Shown piece after piece: positions 34,410 to 43,364 of a DNA stretch of 64,000 nucleotides. Origin of the DNA: Roseospirillum parvum (GTDB taxonomy: Bacteria > Pseudomonadota > Alphaproteobacteria > Rhodospirillales > Rhodospirillaceae); NCBI RefSeq assembly GCF_900100455.1, contig NZ_FNCV01000005.1, positions 1 through 64,000 on the forward strand. The letters are read 5' to 3'. A program made the translations under genes and the position numbers. The notes under the pieces are model-generated. The model had not been told where the DNA came from, did no database searches, and worked only from the letters and a program-made list of their open reading frames with translations. Position 1 is the first letter of the stretch. Every line of letters begins with the position of its first letter.

Positions 34410-35108
34410 CTAATCCTCGGCCAGCGGGAAGGGCTCGACCGTTTCCGGGGCGCTCAGGGTGTCGGCATCGATGGCGGCCAGGGTCCGGCCGATGGTTTCC
34501 GGGGTGCCCAGGCAGGCCAGGATCAGGCGGGCCAGCTCGGCCCGGGCGATGCGGCCATGCACCCGCTGGTCGACGAACAGGGCGCCGCGCCCGGTCGCCG
34601 ATTGGTCGAGCAGCCCGCCGGGACGCAGCACGGTCAGCCCCAGATCGACCGCCCGGGCCCGATCCTCGCCCCGGGTCTTGGCCTCCAGCACCGGGCCGAT
34701 GGCGTCGAGCAGGCGCTGGCTGGCGTGGGCCCGGCTGTCTCCGGCGCCGAGCGAGGAGACCATGATCAGCCGTCGCCCGGGGGGGCCGCTTGCGGCCAGC
34801 GCCTCGGCCACATTGCCCACCCCCTGGTCATCGACCGTGCTGTCGCCGGGGCCGCCGCCCAGGGTGCTGACACAGGGCGTCTCGGCCGGCGCGGCGGCGA
34901 TCAGGGCTTGAAGGCTGGGCGGGTCGAGCACGTCGCCGGGCACCAGATGGCAGCCCAGGGTATCGAGCCGGGCGGTGTCGGCGCCCGGACGGACCAGGGC
35001 GTGAACGGTGATGCCCCGGGCCCGGGCCAGCCGCGCCACCTCAAGCCCGGTGCCCCGGGTGGCGCCGCACAGCAAAAGGTGGCCGAAACGGGTCCTAGGG
35101 CGCGCCAT
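34410..35108 (-). CDS. NAD(P)-binding atypical short-chain dehydrogenase in haem operon
   Basis: A 232-residue protein with a Rossmann opening HLLLCGATRGTGLEVARLAR (the G-A-T-R-G-T-G dinucleotide loop), then VHALVRPGAD and a VSSLGAGDS strand, like NAD(P)H-binding NmrA/biliverdin-reductase-type proteins (PF13460). Last gene of the haem operon, starting 14 bp inside hutX. A role as reductase of a haem breakdown product is plausible because family members reduce biliverdin or flavins, but this is inference. Confidence 0.75.
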   Translation of the reverse strand: MARPRTRFGHLLLCGATRGTGLEVARLARARGITVHALVRPGADTARLDTLGCHLVPGDVLDPPSLQALIAAAPAETPCVSTLGGGPGDSTVDDQGVGNVAEALAASGPPGRRLIMVSSLGAGDSRAHASQRLLDAIGPVLEAKTRGEDRARAVDLGLTVLRPGGLLDQSATGRGALFVDQRVHGRIARAELARLILACLGTPETIGRTLAAIDADTLSAPETVEPFPLAED

Positions 35109-35667
35109 GATGCGCCTCCCCGGCGGTGGCGGTCAGGCGGTCGCGCAGGGCGGTGAAGCGGGCCAACTGGTCGGCCCGCGGCCGGCGCTCGGCGTCGCGG
35201 CCGACAAAGACCTTGAACATGCCGGCGCCCTCCTGGTTCAGGAAGATCACCGCGTGGCTCTCCAGGCCCATGAAGGGGCGGCTGACAAAGGCCAGGGTGG
35301 CGCAACGCTCGGCCCGGATGTGGCCGCCCAGGGGTCCCGGGCCATGCAGGTTGAAAAAGCCGTGGCCGGGCCGGCCGGGTGGCAGCTCGGCGGTGCATTC
35401 CAGGATCAGGTCGTCGGTGTGGACCAGCACGGTGACGGTGCCCCACTGGGCGATGTCGGCCATCGCCTCGGCGAAGTGGCACCCGTCGGCCAGGGCGCGG
35501 TGGGTCTCGGGCAGGCAGCGGATGGCCGCTTCCAGGCTCAGGCCGTGCTCGGCGGCCAGGCTTTCCAGCACTCCGTCGGGGTTGGCGGCCAGGGTTTCGG
35601 CCAGTTGGCGCGACGGCGCCGAATCGAGGGAGGGGCGGCGCGACGGCGCCGGATCGACAGCGGTCAT
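35095..35667 (-). CDS. hutX: Cytoplasmic haem-binding protein HutX
   Basis: A 190-residue ChuX/HutX family protein that binds haem in the cytoplasm and hands it to HutW/HutZ-type enzymes. Core segments: VLESLAAEHGLSLEAAIRCL, WGTVTVLVHTDDLILE, GHGFFNLHGPGPLGGHIRAE, and ESHAVIFLNQEGAGMFKVFV, the last two containing family His and ligand-site positions. ATG 35667 overlaps the hutW stop (ATGA). A degenerate repeat (PSRRPSLDSAPSRQL) opens the protein. Confidence 0.9.
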   Translation of the reverse strand: MTAVDPAPSRRPSLDSAPSRQLAETLAANPDGVLESLAAEHGLSLEAAIRCLPETHRALADGCHFAEAMADIAQWGTVTVLVHTDDLILECTAELPPGRPGHGFFNLHGPGPLGGHIRAERCATLAFVSRPFMGLESHAVIFLNQEGAGMFKVFVGRDAERRPRADQLARFTALRDRLTATAGEAHHGAP

Positions 35668-37058
35668 GCGGAGGCATCCTGTGGTTGGGGAAGGGTCTCC
35701 TGATGGGTCACCATCAGGTCGTGCAGGGCGGCGTTGAGGGTGCTTTGCCAGAACCAGCCGGCGGTGGTCAGGCCGAGCGCCCCCGGCACCGGGGTGAGCA
35801 GCCCGGCCTCGCCCCACTGCTCAAGCAGCGGGGTGACCAGGGTCTCGAAGCCGGGCCCGGCCACCGCCGCCAACTCGGCCGGCACGATGCGGCCGTTCTC
35901 CAGGGCGGTGGTCAGGACGCGGCGGATGGGCAGGTCGGCGGCGGGCAGGAACAGGCCGTCGAGCGGCTTCTCGCCGGCCGCGGTGCGGGCCTGGTAGGTG
36001 TCCAGGTCCTCGCCCACCCGGTAGCGGTGCCCCGCCATCAGGCCGCCGGCCCCGGCCCCGTAGGCCAGACTGTCGGCCTGGGTCTTGGTCAACTGGTTGT
36101 AGAGGTTGCGCTCGCGGGTGGCGCGGGCGAAGTGGGCCTGGCTCAGGCGGCGCCAGCCGGCGGCCTCGAGCAGGGCGACGCCCAGGCCGTACATCTCGCC
36201 CTGCTCGGGCAACTCGGGCGGGGTCGGCAGCTTGCCCCGGGCGATGGCCTTTTCCAGCGGGCTGTCCGGGTACAGCGACAGGCGGTAGAGGTCGACCCCG
36301 TCCAGCCCGACGGCGGCGGCGCTTTCCACGTCGGCCCGCCAGGTTTCCAGGCTCTGGCCGGGCAGGCCGTAGATCAGGTCGATGACCACGGCCGCCTGAT
36401 CGAGCCCGACCAGATCGGCCAGGAAGGCAAGGGCCTGCTCGCGGTCGGCCCGCCGGCCGAGGCGCTTCCTGAGGTCGCCGTCGAAGGTCTGGATGCCGAT
36501 GGAAAAGCGGTTGGCTCCGGCCTCGACACAGGCCCGGGCCTTCTCGAGGTCGAAGTCGAAGACCCGCCCCTCGACGGTGATCTCGCAGTCGGCGGCCAGC
36601 GGCAGGTGGCGCCGCGCCGCGCCGATCAGGCCGGCGAGGTCCTCGGCGGCCAGGGCGGTCGGCGTGCCACCCCCGAAATAGAGGGCATGGATGGGGCCGC
36701 CGGCGATCATCGGCCGCTCGGCGTCGATCGCCATCTCGCGCGCCACCGCCCGGGCATAGGGGGCGGAGAACCCCTTGTCGGTGTGGTTGCGGTAGAAGCC
36801 GCAGAACAGGCAGCGACCGATGCAGAAGGGCACGTGGACATAGGCCACCGACTTGCCCCGACGCGGCCGGGCGAGCAAGGCCCGCCAGGTCGCCTCGGGG
36901 TCGGCCGCCGGGGCCGGGCGCTTGCCGAACCAGGGGAAGGCGCGCCGCTGGGCGAAGGCTTCGCCCAGCGGATCAACGCCGACCCGGGCCCGCGCCCCGG
37001 CCAGCAATTCGGCCAGATCGGGGCTTGGCCGGTCGAGGGCGGCGGCCGGCGGACTCAC
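35664..37058 (-). CDS. hutW: Haem utilisation radical-SAM protein HutW (anaerobic haem degradation type)
   Basis: A 464-residue HemN-like radical-SAM enzyme with cluster motif CIGRCLFC (C-x3-C-x2-C) in VHVPFCIGRCLFCGFYRNHT, ALYFGGGTPTAL, and NRFSIGIQTFDG. Relatives (ChuW/HutW) open the haem ring without oxygen to release iron. Start is GTG 37058, with GGAGG 6 bp upstream and a GTGA overlap with the preceding gene; the longer frame upstream is unlike a protein. Coupled to hutX downstream. Confidence 0.92.
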   Translation of the reverse strand: MSPPAAALDRPSPDLAELLAGARARVGVDPLGEAFAQRRAFPWFGKRPAPAADPEATWRALLARPRRGKSVAYVHVPFCIGRCLFCGFYRNHTDKGFSAPYARAVAREMAIDAERPMIAGGPIHALYFGGGTPTALAAEDLAGLIGAARRHLPLAADCEITVEGRVFDFDLEKARACVEAGANRFSIGIQTFDGDLRKRLGRRADREQALAFLADLVGLDQAAVVIDLIYGLPGQSLETWRADVESAAAVGLDGVDLYRLSLYPDSPLEKAIARGKLPTPPELPEQGEMYGLGVALLEAAGWRRLSQAHFARATRERNLYNQLTKTQADSLAYGAGAGGLMAGHRYRVGEDLDTYQARTAAGEKPLDGLFLPAADLPIRRVLTTALENGRIVPAELAAVAGPGFETLVTPLLEQWGEAGLLTPVPGALGLTTAGWFWQSTLNAALHDLMVTHQETLPQPQDASA

Positions 37059-37387
37059 CTGGCACCTCCGGACGGGGCCGGGGTCTGGGTGATCGACTCG
37101 AAGCCCTCGAAGCACGGCCCCTCGATCAGGTGGGAGGCCGTCTCGCCGGCCCGCTTGTGGCCTTCGGCGAAGGCAGCCGATTTGGTCCACGCCTCGAAGG
37201 CGGCGCGGTCGGCCCACATGGTGTGGCTGGCGAACAGCACATGGTCATCGGCCGCCGGGCCGCGCAGCAGATGAAAGCCGAGGAAGCCCGGCACCTCGGG
37301 CAGGCGACTTTCGCGCTGACGCCACATCTCGGCGAAGGCGTCGGCCTGCTCGGGGCGGACCTTGAAGCGGTTCATGGCAAGAAACAT
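37055..37387 (-). CDS. ABM-domain monooxygenase-like protein (possible haem oxygenase)
   Basis: A 110-residue antibiotic-biosynthesis-monooxygenase fold protein: MFLAMNRFKVRPEQADAFAE, RESRLPEVPGFLGFHLLRGP, HVLFASHTMWADRAAFEAWT. This ferredoxin-like fold includes HmoA/IsdG-type haem-degrading oxygenases, and the W-x-D-x-x-A-F-x-x-W segment is typical of them. In this operon it is the likely oxygen-dependent counterpart of HutW. ATG 37387 is preferred to 37417. Confidence 0.8.
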   Translation of the reverse strand: MFLAMNRFKVRPEQADAFAEMWRQRESRLPEVPGFLGFHLLRGPAADDHVLFASHTMWADRAAFEAWTKSAAFAEGHKRAGETASHLIEGPCFEGFESITQTPAPSGGAR

Positions 37388-37413
37388 CGGCGAACCTTTC
37401 GCTTGCTGGGGGA

Positions 37414-38238
37414 TCACAGCGGACAGAGCTGGGGGACGCCCCGCTCCGGGTGGGGGAACAGACGCACCTTCAGGCGGAAGGCGCGTTCAATGATGTCAGG
37501 GGTCAGAACCTCCGACACCACCCCCTCGGCGAGCACCCGGCCCTCGCCCAGCACGGCCAGCCGGTCGGCGTGCAGGGCGGCCAGATTGGGGTCGTGCAGC
37601 ACGGCCAGCACGGCCACCCCCTGGCCGGCCAGCCGGCGGGCGAAACGCATCAATTGGTGTTGATGGACCAGATCCAGGTTGTTGGTCGGCTCGTCGAGCA
37701 GCAGCACCCGGGGGGCTTCGTCGGTGCGGGACGGGCCGTGCGGGCCGTCGGCGTCGGGCCAGATCTGGGCCGCCACCCGGGCCAGCTGGACCCGCTGGCG
37801 CTCGCCGCCGGACAGGGTCGGGTAGGGGCGGTCGGCCAACTCCAGGGCGTCCACCGCCTGCAGGGCGCGCAGCGCGATGTCCTGGTCGCGCCGGCGGGAG
37901 GAAAGTCCGGCGTGGGCGCTGCGTCCGGCCAGCACCACCTCGATGGCGCGGAAGGGGAAGGCCAGCTCCAGCGACTGGGGCAGCACGGCACGCCGCCGGG
38001 CCAGTTCGGGGCGCGCCCAGGCGGCCAGCGGACGGCCGTCCAGGCGGACCACCCCACGACTTGGCTTGAGGGCCCCGGAGAGCAGATGCAAAAGGGTCGA
38101 CTTGCCGGCCCCGTTGGGGCCGATCAGGGCGCACACCCGGCCCGCCGCGAGGCGCAGATCGACCCCGGAGAGGATCGGCCGGCCGTGCCGGGCGAAGCTC
38201 AGGTCGAGGGCTTCCAGCATGGGCGTCGCGCCTACCAT
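37414..38238 (-). CDS. hmuV: Haem ABC transporter ATP-binding protein
   Basis: A 274-residue ABC ATPase: Walker A GPNGAGKST, Q-loop LPQSLELAFPF, signature LSGGERQRVQLARV, Walker B RVLLLDEPTNNLD, and H-loop VLHDPNLAA. The family insertion typical of HmuV (AAQIWPDADGPHG) is present. ATG 38238 overlaps the permease stop; ATG 38220 is an alternative six codons later. Powers haem import with HmuT and HmuU. Confidence 0.94.
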   Translation of the reverse strand: MVGATPMLEALDLSFARHGRPILSGVDLRLAAGRVCALIGPNGAGKSTLLHLLSGALKPSRGVVRLDGRPLAAWARPELARRRAVLPQSLELAFPFRAIEVVLAGRSAHAGLSSRRRDQDIALRALQAVDALELADRPYPTLSGGERQRVQLARVAAQIWPDADGPHGPSRTDEAPRVLLLDEPTNNLDLVHQHQLMRFARRLAGQGVAVLAVLHDPNLAALHADRLAVLGEGRVLAEGVVSEVLTPDIIERAFRLKVRLFPHPERGVPQLCPL

Positions 38239-39341
38239 AGCCCGGCCACCCGGCGGCGCAGCAGAAGCCAGATGAAGAACGGCCCGCCCAGGCAACTGGT
38301 GACGATGCCGATCGGCAACTCGGCCGGCAGGACCACGGTGCGCGCCACAAGGTCGGCCAGCAGCAGCAGGCTGGCCCCCAGCATCATGGCGGCGGGCAGC
38401 AGAACCCGGTGGTCGGGCCCCAGGGTGAGGCGGATCAGATGGGGCACGACCAGCCCGACAAAGCCGATGACGCCGCTCAGGGCGACCGCCGCGCCCACCG
38501 CCAGGGCGACCAGGACCACCGTCCAGCGCTTGGCGGCCTCGACGTCGAAGCCCAGGTGCAGGGCCTCGGTCTCGCCGAACAGCAGGGCGTTCAGCGGCCG
38601 GGCCAGCAGCAGCACGGCCAGCGTCGGGGCGATGATCAGGGGCGCCGCCAGCAGCAGGCGCTCCCAGGTGATGCCGCCCAGGCTGCCCAGCATCCAGAAG
38701 TTCAGGTCGCGCAGGGCCTGATCGTCGCTGAGGAAGATCAGCAGCCCGATCCCCGCGCCGGCCATGGCGTTGAGAGCGATCCCGGCGAGCAGCAGGGTGG
38801 CGACCTGGGTCTGCCCGTGGCGGTTGGCGATGCGGTAGGCCAGGGCGGTGGTGGCCAACCCCCCGAGAAACGCGGCCAACGGCAGGGCGAGGCCCTGAAC
38901 GGCGTCGAACAGCGGCCCGGCAACCAGCCCGCCGAGCACGATCACCCCGCCGGCGGCCAGCGCGGCGCCGGTCGACACGCCGATCAGCGAGGGATCGGCC
39001 AGCGGGTTGCGGAACAGCCCCTGCAACGCGGCGCCGGCCACCGCCAAGGCGGCGCCGACCAGCACGGCGAGCAGCGCCCGGGGCAGGCGGATGGCCAGCA
39101 GCACCGTCTCCTGCACCGGACTGGTGGCGACCAGCGGCGGCACCCCCAGCTGCTCGGCGAGCAGCGACAGCACGGCCGCCGGCGGCACCTGGACGGCGCC
39201 CAGGCCAAGGCCCAGGAACAGGCTGACCAGCAACCCACCGCCCAGCCCGATCAGGCCCAACCGCTGGCGCGCCGCCTGCCGGTCGAGACCGCGCAGGGCG
39301 TCGGCAGGCCGGGTGGCGGACAGGGTGCCCGGCGGGGTCAC
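38232..39341 (-). CDS. hmuU: Haem ABC transporter permease (FecCD family)
   Basis: A 369-residue inner-membrane permease with about ten helices and FecCD landmarks: PRALLAVLVGAALAVAGAAL QGLFRNPLADPSLIGVS region, GIALNAMAGAGIGLL, FWMLGSLGGITWERL, and GVIGFVGLVVPHLIRLTLGP. Overlaps hmuT upstream by 4 bp (ATGA) and hmuV downstream. Moves haem across the inner membrane. Confidence 0.95.
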   Translation of the reverse strand: MTPPGTLSATRPADALRGLDRQAARQRLGLIGLGGGLLVSLFLGLGLGAVQVPPAAVLSLLAEQLGVPPLVATSPVQETVLLAIRLPRALLAVLVGAALAVAGAALQGLFRNPLADPSLIGVSTGAALAAGGVIVLGGLVAGPLFDAVQGLALPLAAFLGGLATTALAYRIANRHGQTQVATLLLAGIALNAMAGAGIGLLIFLSDDQALRDLNFWMLGSLGGITWERLLLAAPLIIAPTLAVLLLARPLNALLFGETEALHLGFDVEAAKRWTVVLVALAVGAAVALSGVIGFVGLVVPHLIRLTLGPDHRVLLPAAMMLGASLLLLADLVARTVVLPAELPIGIVTSCLGGPFFIWLLLRRRVAGLW

Positions 39342-40234
39342 TGTGCGCCCTCCACAAGCTGGGGATCGCTCAGGTCGGGCAGCTTCAGGTCGGGGTGCAG
39401 GTGGCGGGCCAGTTCGGCCGCCGCCTCCACGGTGCGCGGCCCGAAGCCGAGCAGGAACATGCCGTCCATGGCCACCACCCGGCGGCCGGCGAAGGCCGGA
39501 TTTGCGGCCAGGGCGGCCTCGTCGCCCAGGGCCTCAAGGGTGCGCTCGCTGACCAGGATGACCTCGGCCGGCAGGCTGGCCGCCGCCTCGGGCGACAGCG
39601 GCTTGTAGTCGGCGAAGTCCGCGACCGCGTTGCGTCCGCCGGCCAACTCGATGATCGCCTCGGCCGAGGTGCCGGTGCCCCCGGCCATCGGCGCGCCGCG
39701 CCCGGCGGAGAGCAGGAACAGCACCCGGGGGCGCTCCGTCACCCCGGCCAGGGCGGTTTCCAGCAGCTTGGCCTGGGTCTTGAGGCGGGCGGTCAGCGCC
39801 GCCCCCTCGGCCTCAAGCTCCAGGGCTTCGGCGACGGCGGTGATCTTGTCGGCGACGCCGTCCAGGCTGGGCCGGTCGGCCACCCGCAGCAGCGGCGTGC
39901 CGGCCTCGGCCAACTGGTCGAGCGCCGCCGCCGGGCCGCTGTTCTCGATCAGCATCACCAGGTCGGGGGTCAGGCCGAGGATTGGCTCGGCCGACAGGCG
40001 GCGCATGTAGCCCACGTCGGGCAGCTCGGTGGCCGCCGGCGGGTAGGTGCTGGTGGTGTCGACGGCGACCACCCGCTCGCCGGCGCCCAGGGCGAAGACG
40101 ATCTCGGTCAGCGCGCCACCCACCGAAACGATTCGGCGGGGGGCCTCGGCCTGGGCCTGGGTCGCGGGGGTGGCCATCAACAGGGCACACAGGAACAGCG
40201 GCGTGCCACGCCAGCGCAGGGTACTCGGCAGCAT
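39338..40234 (-). CDS. hmuT: Periplasmic haem-binding protein
   Basis: A 298-residue exported binding protein of the TroA/BtuF fold. Signal peptide ends near TQAQAEAP. Conserved: RRIVSVGGALTEIVFALGAG, VVAVDTTSTYPPAATELPDV GYMRRLSAE region and RVLFLLSAGRGAPMAGGTGT. The Tyr in VGYMRRLS matches the haem ligand position of HmuT/ShuT proteins. ATG 40234 is preferred (GGTGAGG 6 bp upstream) over a GTG at 40246 that overlaps the receptor stop. Confidence 0.93.
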   Translation of the reverse strand: MLPSTLRWRGTPLFLCALLMATPATQAQAEAPRRIVSVGGALTEIVFALGAGERVVAVDTTSTYPPAATELPDVGYMRRLSAEPILGLTPDLVMLIENSGPAAALDQLAEAGTPLLRVADRPSLDGVADKITAVAEALELEAEGAALTARLKTQAKLLETALAGVTERPRVLFLLSAGRGAPMAGGTGTSAEAIIELAGGRNAVADFADYKPLSPEAAASLPAEVILVSERTLEALGDEAALAANPAFAGRRVVAMDGMFLLGFGPRTVEAAAELARHLHPDLKLPDLSDPQLVEGAQ

Positions 40235-40242
40235 GGGGAACC

Positions 40243-42339
40243 TCACCAGTTAAGGGTGTAGCTCAGGCGGGTCTTGTAGTTGCGCCCCGTCTCGGCGGCG
40301 CCGACGGCGGTGCGCGCGTAGTTCTCGTCAAACGCGTTGTCGACGCCCAGATCGACCCGCAGCCCGTCCAGCCCCCAGTCGGTGGGGGTGTAGACCAGGT
40401 AGACGTCGTGCACGTCGTAGGCCTCGCGGCGATCGGTCGGGTCGTTCACGTTCTTGAAGTTGCTGGCCACGATGCCGCGCCAGCCGATCCGGGAATCGAT
40501 CTCCGGCAGCTTGACGCTCAGCTCCAGGCTGGTCCGGTCGGGCTGCAGCACGCCCAGGCGCTCGCCGGTGTCGGTGTTCTTGCCGTTGATCGAGGAGTAG
40601 CCCAGCGCCAGGCGCACCCGGTCGAACTCGTAGCTGGCCTCCACCTCGGTGCCCCACAGGGCGGCGTTGGGCACGTTGAACTGCTCGGTGGTGCCGTTAC
40701 AGGCGGGAGGGAAACAGGCCGGCGGGGCGGGCTGGTTGACGGTCTGGTCGATGAAGTCCTCGCCCTTGATGCGGAACTGGCTGGCCTTCATGGCAAGCCG
40801 GTCCTGGTCCAGCGCCACGTCCTCGAACTCCACGCCCAGGCCGTATTCCAGGGTGGTGGTGGTTTGCGGCTTGAGGTCCGGGTTGGGCACGAAGCTGTTG
40901 GTGCCAAAGCCGGGGATGGTGAAGTGGGTGCCGGCGGCGTAGACCTCGTCCAGGGTCGGGGCGCGGAAGGCCTCGCCGTAGCTGGTGAAGACCATCAGCC
41001 ACTCGGTGGGCAGGTAGCTTGCGCCCAGGCGCGGCGACAGGTGGGTTTCATCCACCTCGTCGGCCAGGCTGCTTTCGGTGTGGTAGCTGTCGTAACGCAC
41101 CCCGGGCAGCAGCATCAGGTCGCCGGGCAGGCCCAGGGGCTCGGTCAGGGTCAACTCGAGCTGGGCGTAGATGCCCGCGAACAGGGCCTCGGCATCGGGC
41201 ACGCCGCCGCGCTCGGTGCTGCCGGCGGCGCCGTCCTGGCGGTCCTCCCAGCCCTCGATGCCGTAGGTCAGGGTGGCCAGGGCGTCCTCGCCCAGGCTGA
41301 AGCGGCTGCGGTTGTCGATCCGCAGGCCGGCCGTCTGCAGGTCGCGCCGCAACAACTCGCCGGTGGGGCCGGCGCCGCCGGCGTCCAGGCGGACCTCATC
41401 GGCCCCCTGCTGGTTGTAGTAGAAGGTGGCGTCCAGATCGATCCACTGGCTGTCCGGGTCATAGGCCCAGGCCAGGGTGACGTTGTCGTTGGCCAGGGTC
41501 TTGTCGACGATGTCGGTGCCGCCCGTCAGCTGGCCGTTGTTGGGTTCCTTGGCCTCGTTGCGGAAGCGGCTGTAGGCCAGCTTCATCTCGTGGTTGCCGA
41601 TCTTGAGGCCGCCCTTGACCAGGGCCGAGAGGATCTCGTCGTCGGCATCTTCGAGGGTGGTGCCGTCGCCCAGGTCGATCGGCCCGGAGGTGCGCCGGGT
41701 CAGGCTGGCCAGAAGGTCGACCTCGTCGCTCGGCCGGGCGTAGGCGGTGGAGGTGAAGGCCCATTCCTCGGCGACGCTCTGGTAGCCCACCGACAGGGTG
41801 GTGCCGAAGTGCTCGTCGGGGGCCAGGTAGTCGTCGGCCTCGACGCTGCGGAACTCGATCACGCCGCCGGTGCCGCCGCTGCCGTAAAGCGCCGAGGCGG
41901 AGCCGCGCAGCACCTCCGCGCTGCGCAGCAGGCTGGGGTCGAGATAGAACCGGCCGTCGTGCCCGGAGCCGAAGTTCTGCCGCGCCCCGTCGATCAGGAT
42001 GACCACGTCGGCGCCGTCGAAGCCACGGATCGAGGGCACCTCGCCGGTGCGCCGGGGGCCGCCCTCGAAGGCCACGCCAGGGATCATTTTCAGCACATCG
42101 TCGGGGCTCGAAGGGTTGAGGTCGTCGATCTCCTCGCGCCCCAGGACGCTGACCATGCCGGGATAGAGAAAGGGATCGATGGCGTTGCGGGTGGCGGTCA
42201 CCGAAATGCGGCCCAGCTCCAGATTGGTGGTGGGCTGGGCGGTGTCGGCGGCCTCCTCGGCCAAGCTGGGCAGGGGGGCGAGCAGGGGAGCGATCAGGCC
42301 GGTGGCCGTCAGGTGCCGGCGCAGACAGGGTGTGAGCAT
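40243..42339 (-). CDS. hmuR: TonB-dependent haem receptor
   Basis: A 698-residue outer-membrane beta-barrel. After the signal peptide, the TonB box region (LGRISVTATRN), plug domain (VLGREEIDDLNPSSPDDVLK; RGFDGADVVILIDGARQNFG; ALYGSGGTGGVIEFRS), then the barrel. The haem-receptor signature pair is visible: FRAP (in EAFRAPTLDEVY, about residue 460) and NPDL (FVPNPDLKPQTT, about 485), with a His between (AAGTHF). ATG 42339 has GAGAGG 5 bp upstream. First gene of the haem operon, divergent from exbB. Confidence 0.95.
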   Translation of the reverse strand: MLTPCLRRHLTATGLIAPLLAPLPSLAEEAADTAQPTTNLELGRISVTATRNAIDPFLYPGMVSVLGREEIDDLNPSSPDDVLKMIPGVAFEGGPRRTGEVPSIRGFDGADVVILIDGARQNFGSGHDGRFYLDPSLLRSAEVLRGSASALYGSGGTGGVIEFRSVEADDYLAPDEHFGTTLSVGYQSVAEEWAFTSTAYARPSDEVDLLASLTRRTSGPIDLGDGTTLEDADDEILSALVKGGLKIGNHEMKLAYSRFRNEAKEPNNGQLTGGTDIVDKTLANDNVTLAWAYDPDSQWIDLDATFYYNQQGADEVRLDAGGAGPTGELLRRDLQTAGLRIDNRSRFSLGEDALATLTYGIEGWEDRQDGAAGSTERGGVPDAEALFAGIYAQLELTLTEPLGLPGDLMLLPGVRYDSYHTESSLADEVDETHLSPRLGASYLPTEWLMVFTSYGEAFRAPTLDEVYAAGTHFTIPGFGTNSFVPNPDLKPQTTTTLEYGLGVEFEDVALDQDRLAMKASQFRIKGEDFIDQTVNQPAPPACFPPACNGTTEQFNVPNAALWGTEVEASYEFDRVRLALGYSSINGKNTDTGERLGVLQPDRTSLELSVKLPEIDSRIGWRGIVASNFKNVNDPTDRREAYDVHDVYLVYTPTDWGLDGLRVDLGVDNAFDENYARTAVGAAETGRNYKTRLSYTLNW

Positions 42340-42638
42340 GGCAGCCTCTCGAGTGGGGCGTGTCGGGGTGGGACGGCGACGGCGCGCCGGTCGCCCATGA
42401 CACCAAATGCGAGTTTCCTGCCGGGCGTGTCCGCACGGCGGGTGTGTTTCGGCCCTCTGGATAGCGCAACTGAGATGCACTCGCAACAGGAATCGTAAGT
42501 AGTAATTCTGTGTTTCCAATGCCTTAATGGGTTATTGGGCGACCGGTCCGGGGTTGTGAGTCAGGCGGGCGGCGCTATAATCGCCGGTGAATCGCGGGTG
42601 CGACGCAGTTGCAATTTCTTCAGGCAGAGGGTTCCCAC
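42340..42638. promoter_or_regulatory. Divergent haem receptor / exbB promoter region with possible Fur-type box
   Basis: About 300 bp. GCGCAACTGAGATGCACTCG (42464-42483), continuing CAAC, resembles the GCAAATGAGAATCATTCTCA type of Fur box (shared GCAA, TGAGA, CA and TC positions) but is imperfect. An AT-rich stretch follows (AAGTAGTAATTCTGTGTTTC, 42498-42517), a likely promoter core. Iron control of both operons is expected for haem uptake. Confidence 0.35.
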
Positions 42639-43364
42639 ATGTCCGATCCATCCCTGTCCGGCGGCCTTTCGGGGCTGCCCGGCCTGCTGGTTGCCGGCGG
42701 GCCGGTGGTTGGCCTGCTGCTGGTCCTCTCGGTGGCGGCGCTGACCATCGTGCTGGTCAAGCTGTGGCAGTATCACGCCGTGGGCGTGGACCGGCGCCGC
42801 GCCGCCGGCGAGGCCTTGCGGATGCTGGCCCAGGGGCACGAGGCGGCGGCCCTGGAACGGGCCCGCGCCGCCGGTGATCCGCTCAGCGACCTGCTGGCCC
42901 GCTGTCTGGTCGGGCGTCGGCAGGGGATCGCCGAGGCCCGCATCCGGGATGAGGCGACGCGCCACGGCATGGCCGTGGTGGCTGCCCTGCGCGGTTGGCT
43001 GAAGCCGTTGGAGGTGATCGCCGCCCTGGCCCCTCTGCTCGGCCTGTTCGGCACCGTGCTGGGCATGATCGAGGCCTTCCGCAAGCTGGAGGGGGCGGGC
43101 GCCCGGGTCGATCCGGCGCTGCTCTCGGGCGGTATCTGGGAAGCCCTGCTGACCACCGCCGTCGGGCTGGCCGTGGCCATGCCGACGCTGGCCGCCCTGA
43201 GCTGGCTCGACCGCCGGGTGGAGCGTCTGGCCGGCGACATGGACGACGCGGTGGCCCGCGTGTTCGGGGTCGATCTCACCCCGGCGGCGCCGACCCGGGC
43301 ACCGGCGACCCGGCGCGCCGAGGAGGCGGCAAGGCCGCATCCGGCCCATGCCCTGGGCGGCTGA
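42639..43364 (+). CDS. exbB: ExbB-like proton channel subunit
   Basis: A 241-residue MotA/TolQ/ExbB family protein with three membrane helices: GLLLVLSVAALTIVLVKLWQ, LEVIAALAPLLGLFGTVLGM (the family's conserved pore helix with L-A-P-L-L-G-L-x-G-T-V-x-G-M), and LLTTAVGLAVAMPTLAALSW. Together with ExbD and TonB it powers the divergent haem receptor by proton flow. ATG 42639 has AGAGGG 7 bp upstream. Its end overlaps the next gene by 17 bp. Confidence 0.93.
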   Translation: MSDPSLSGGLSGLPGLLVAGGPVVGLLLVLSVAALTIVLVKLWQYHAVGVDRRRAAGEALRMLAQGHEAAALERARAAGDPLSDLLARCLVGRRQGIAEARIRDEATRHGMAVVAALRGWLKPLEVIAALAPLLGLFGTVLGMIEAFRKLEGAGARVDPALLSGGIWEALLTTAVGLAVAMPTLAALSWLDRRVERLAGDMDDAVARVFGVDLTPAAPTRAPATRRAEEAARPHPAHALGG

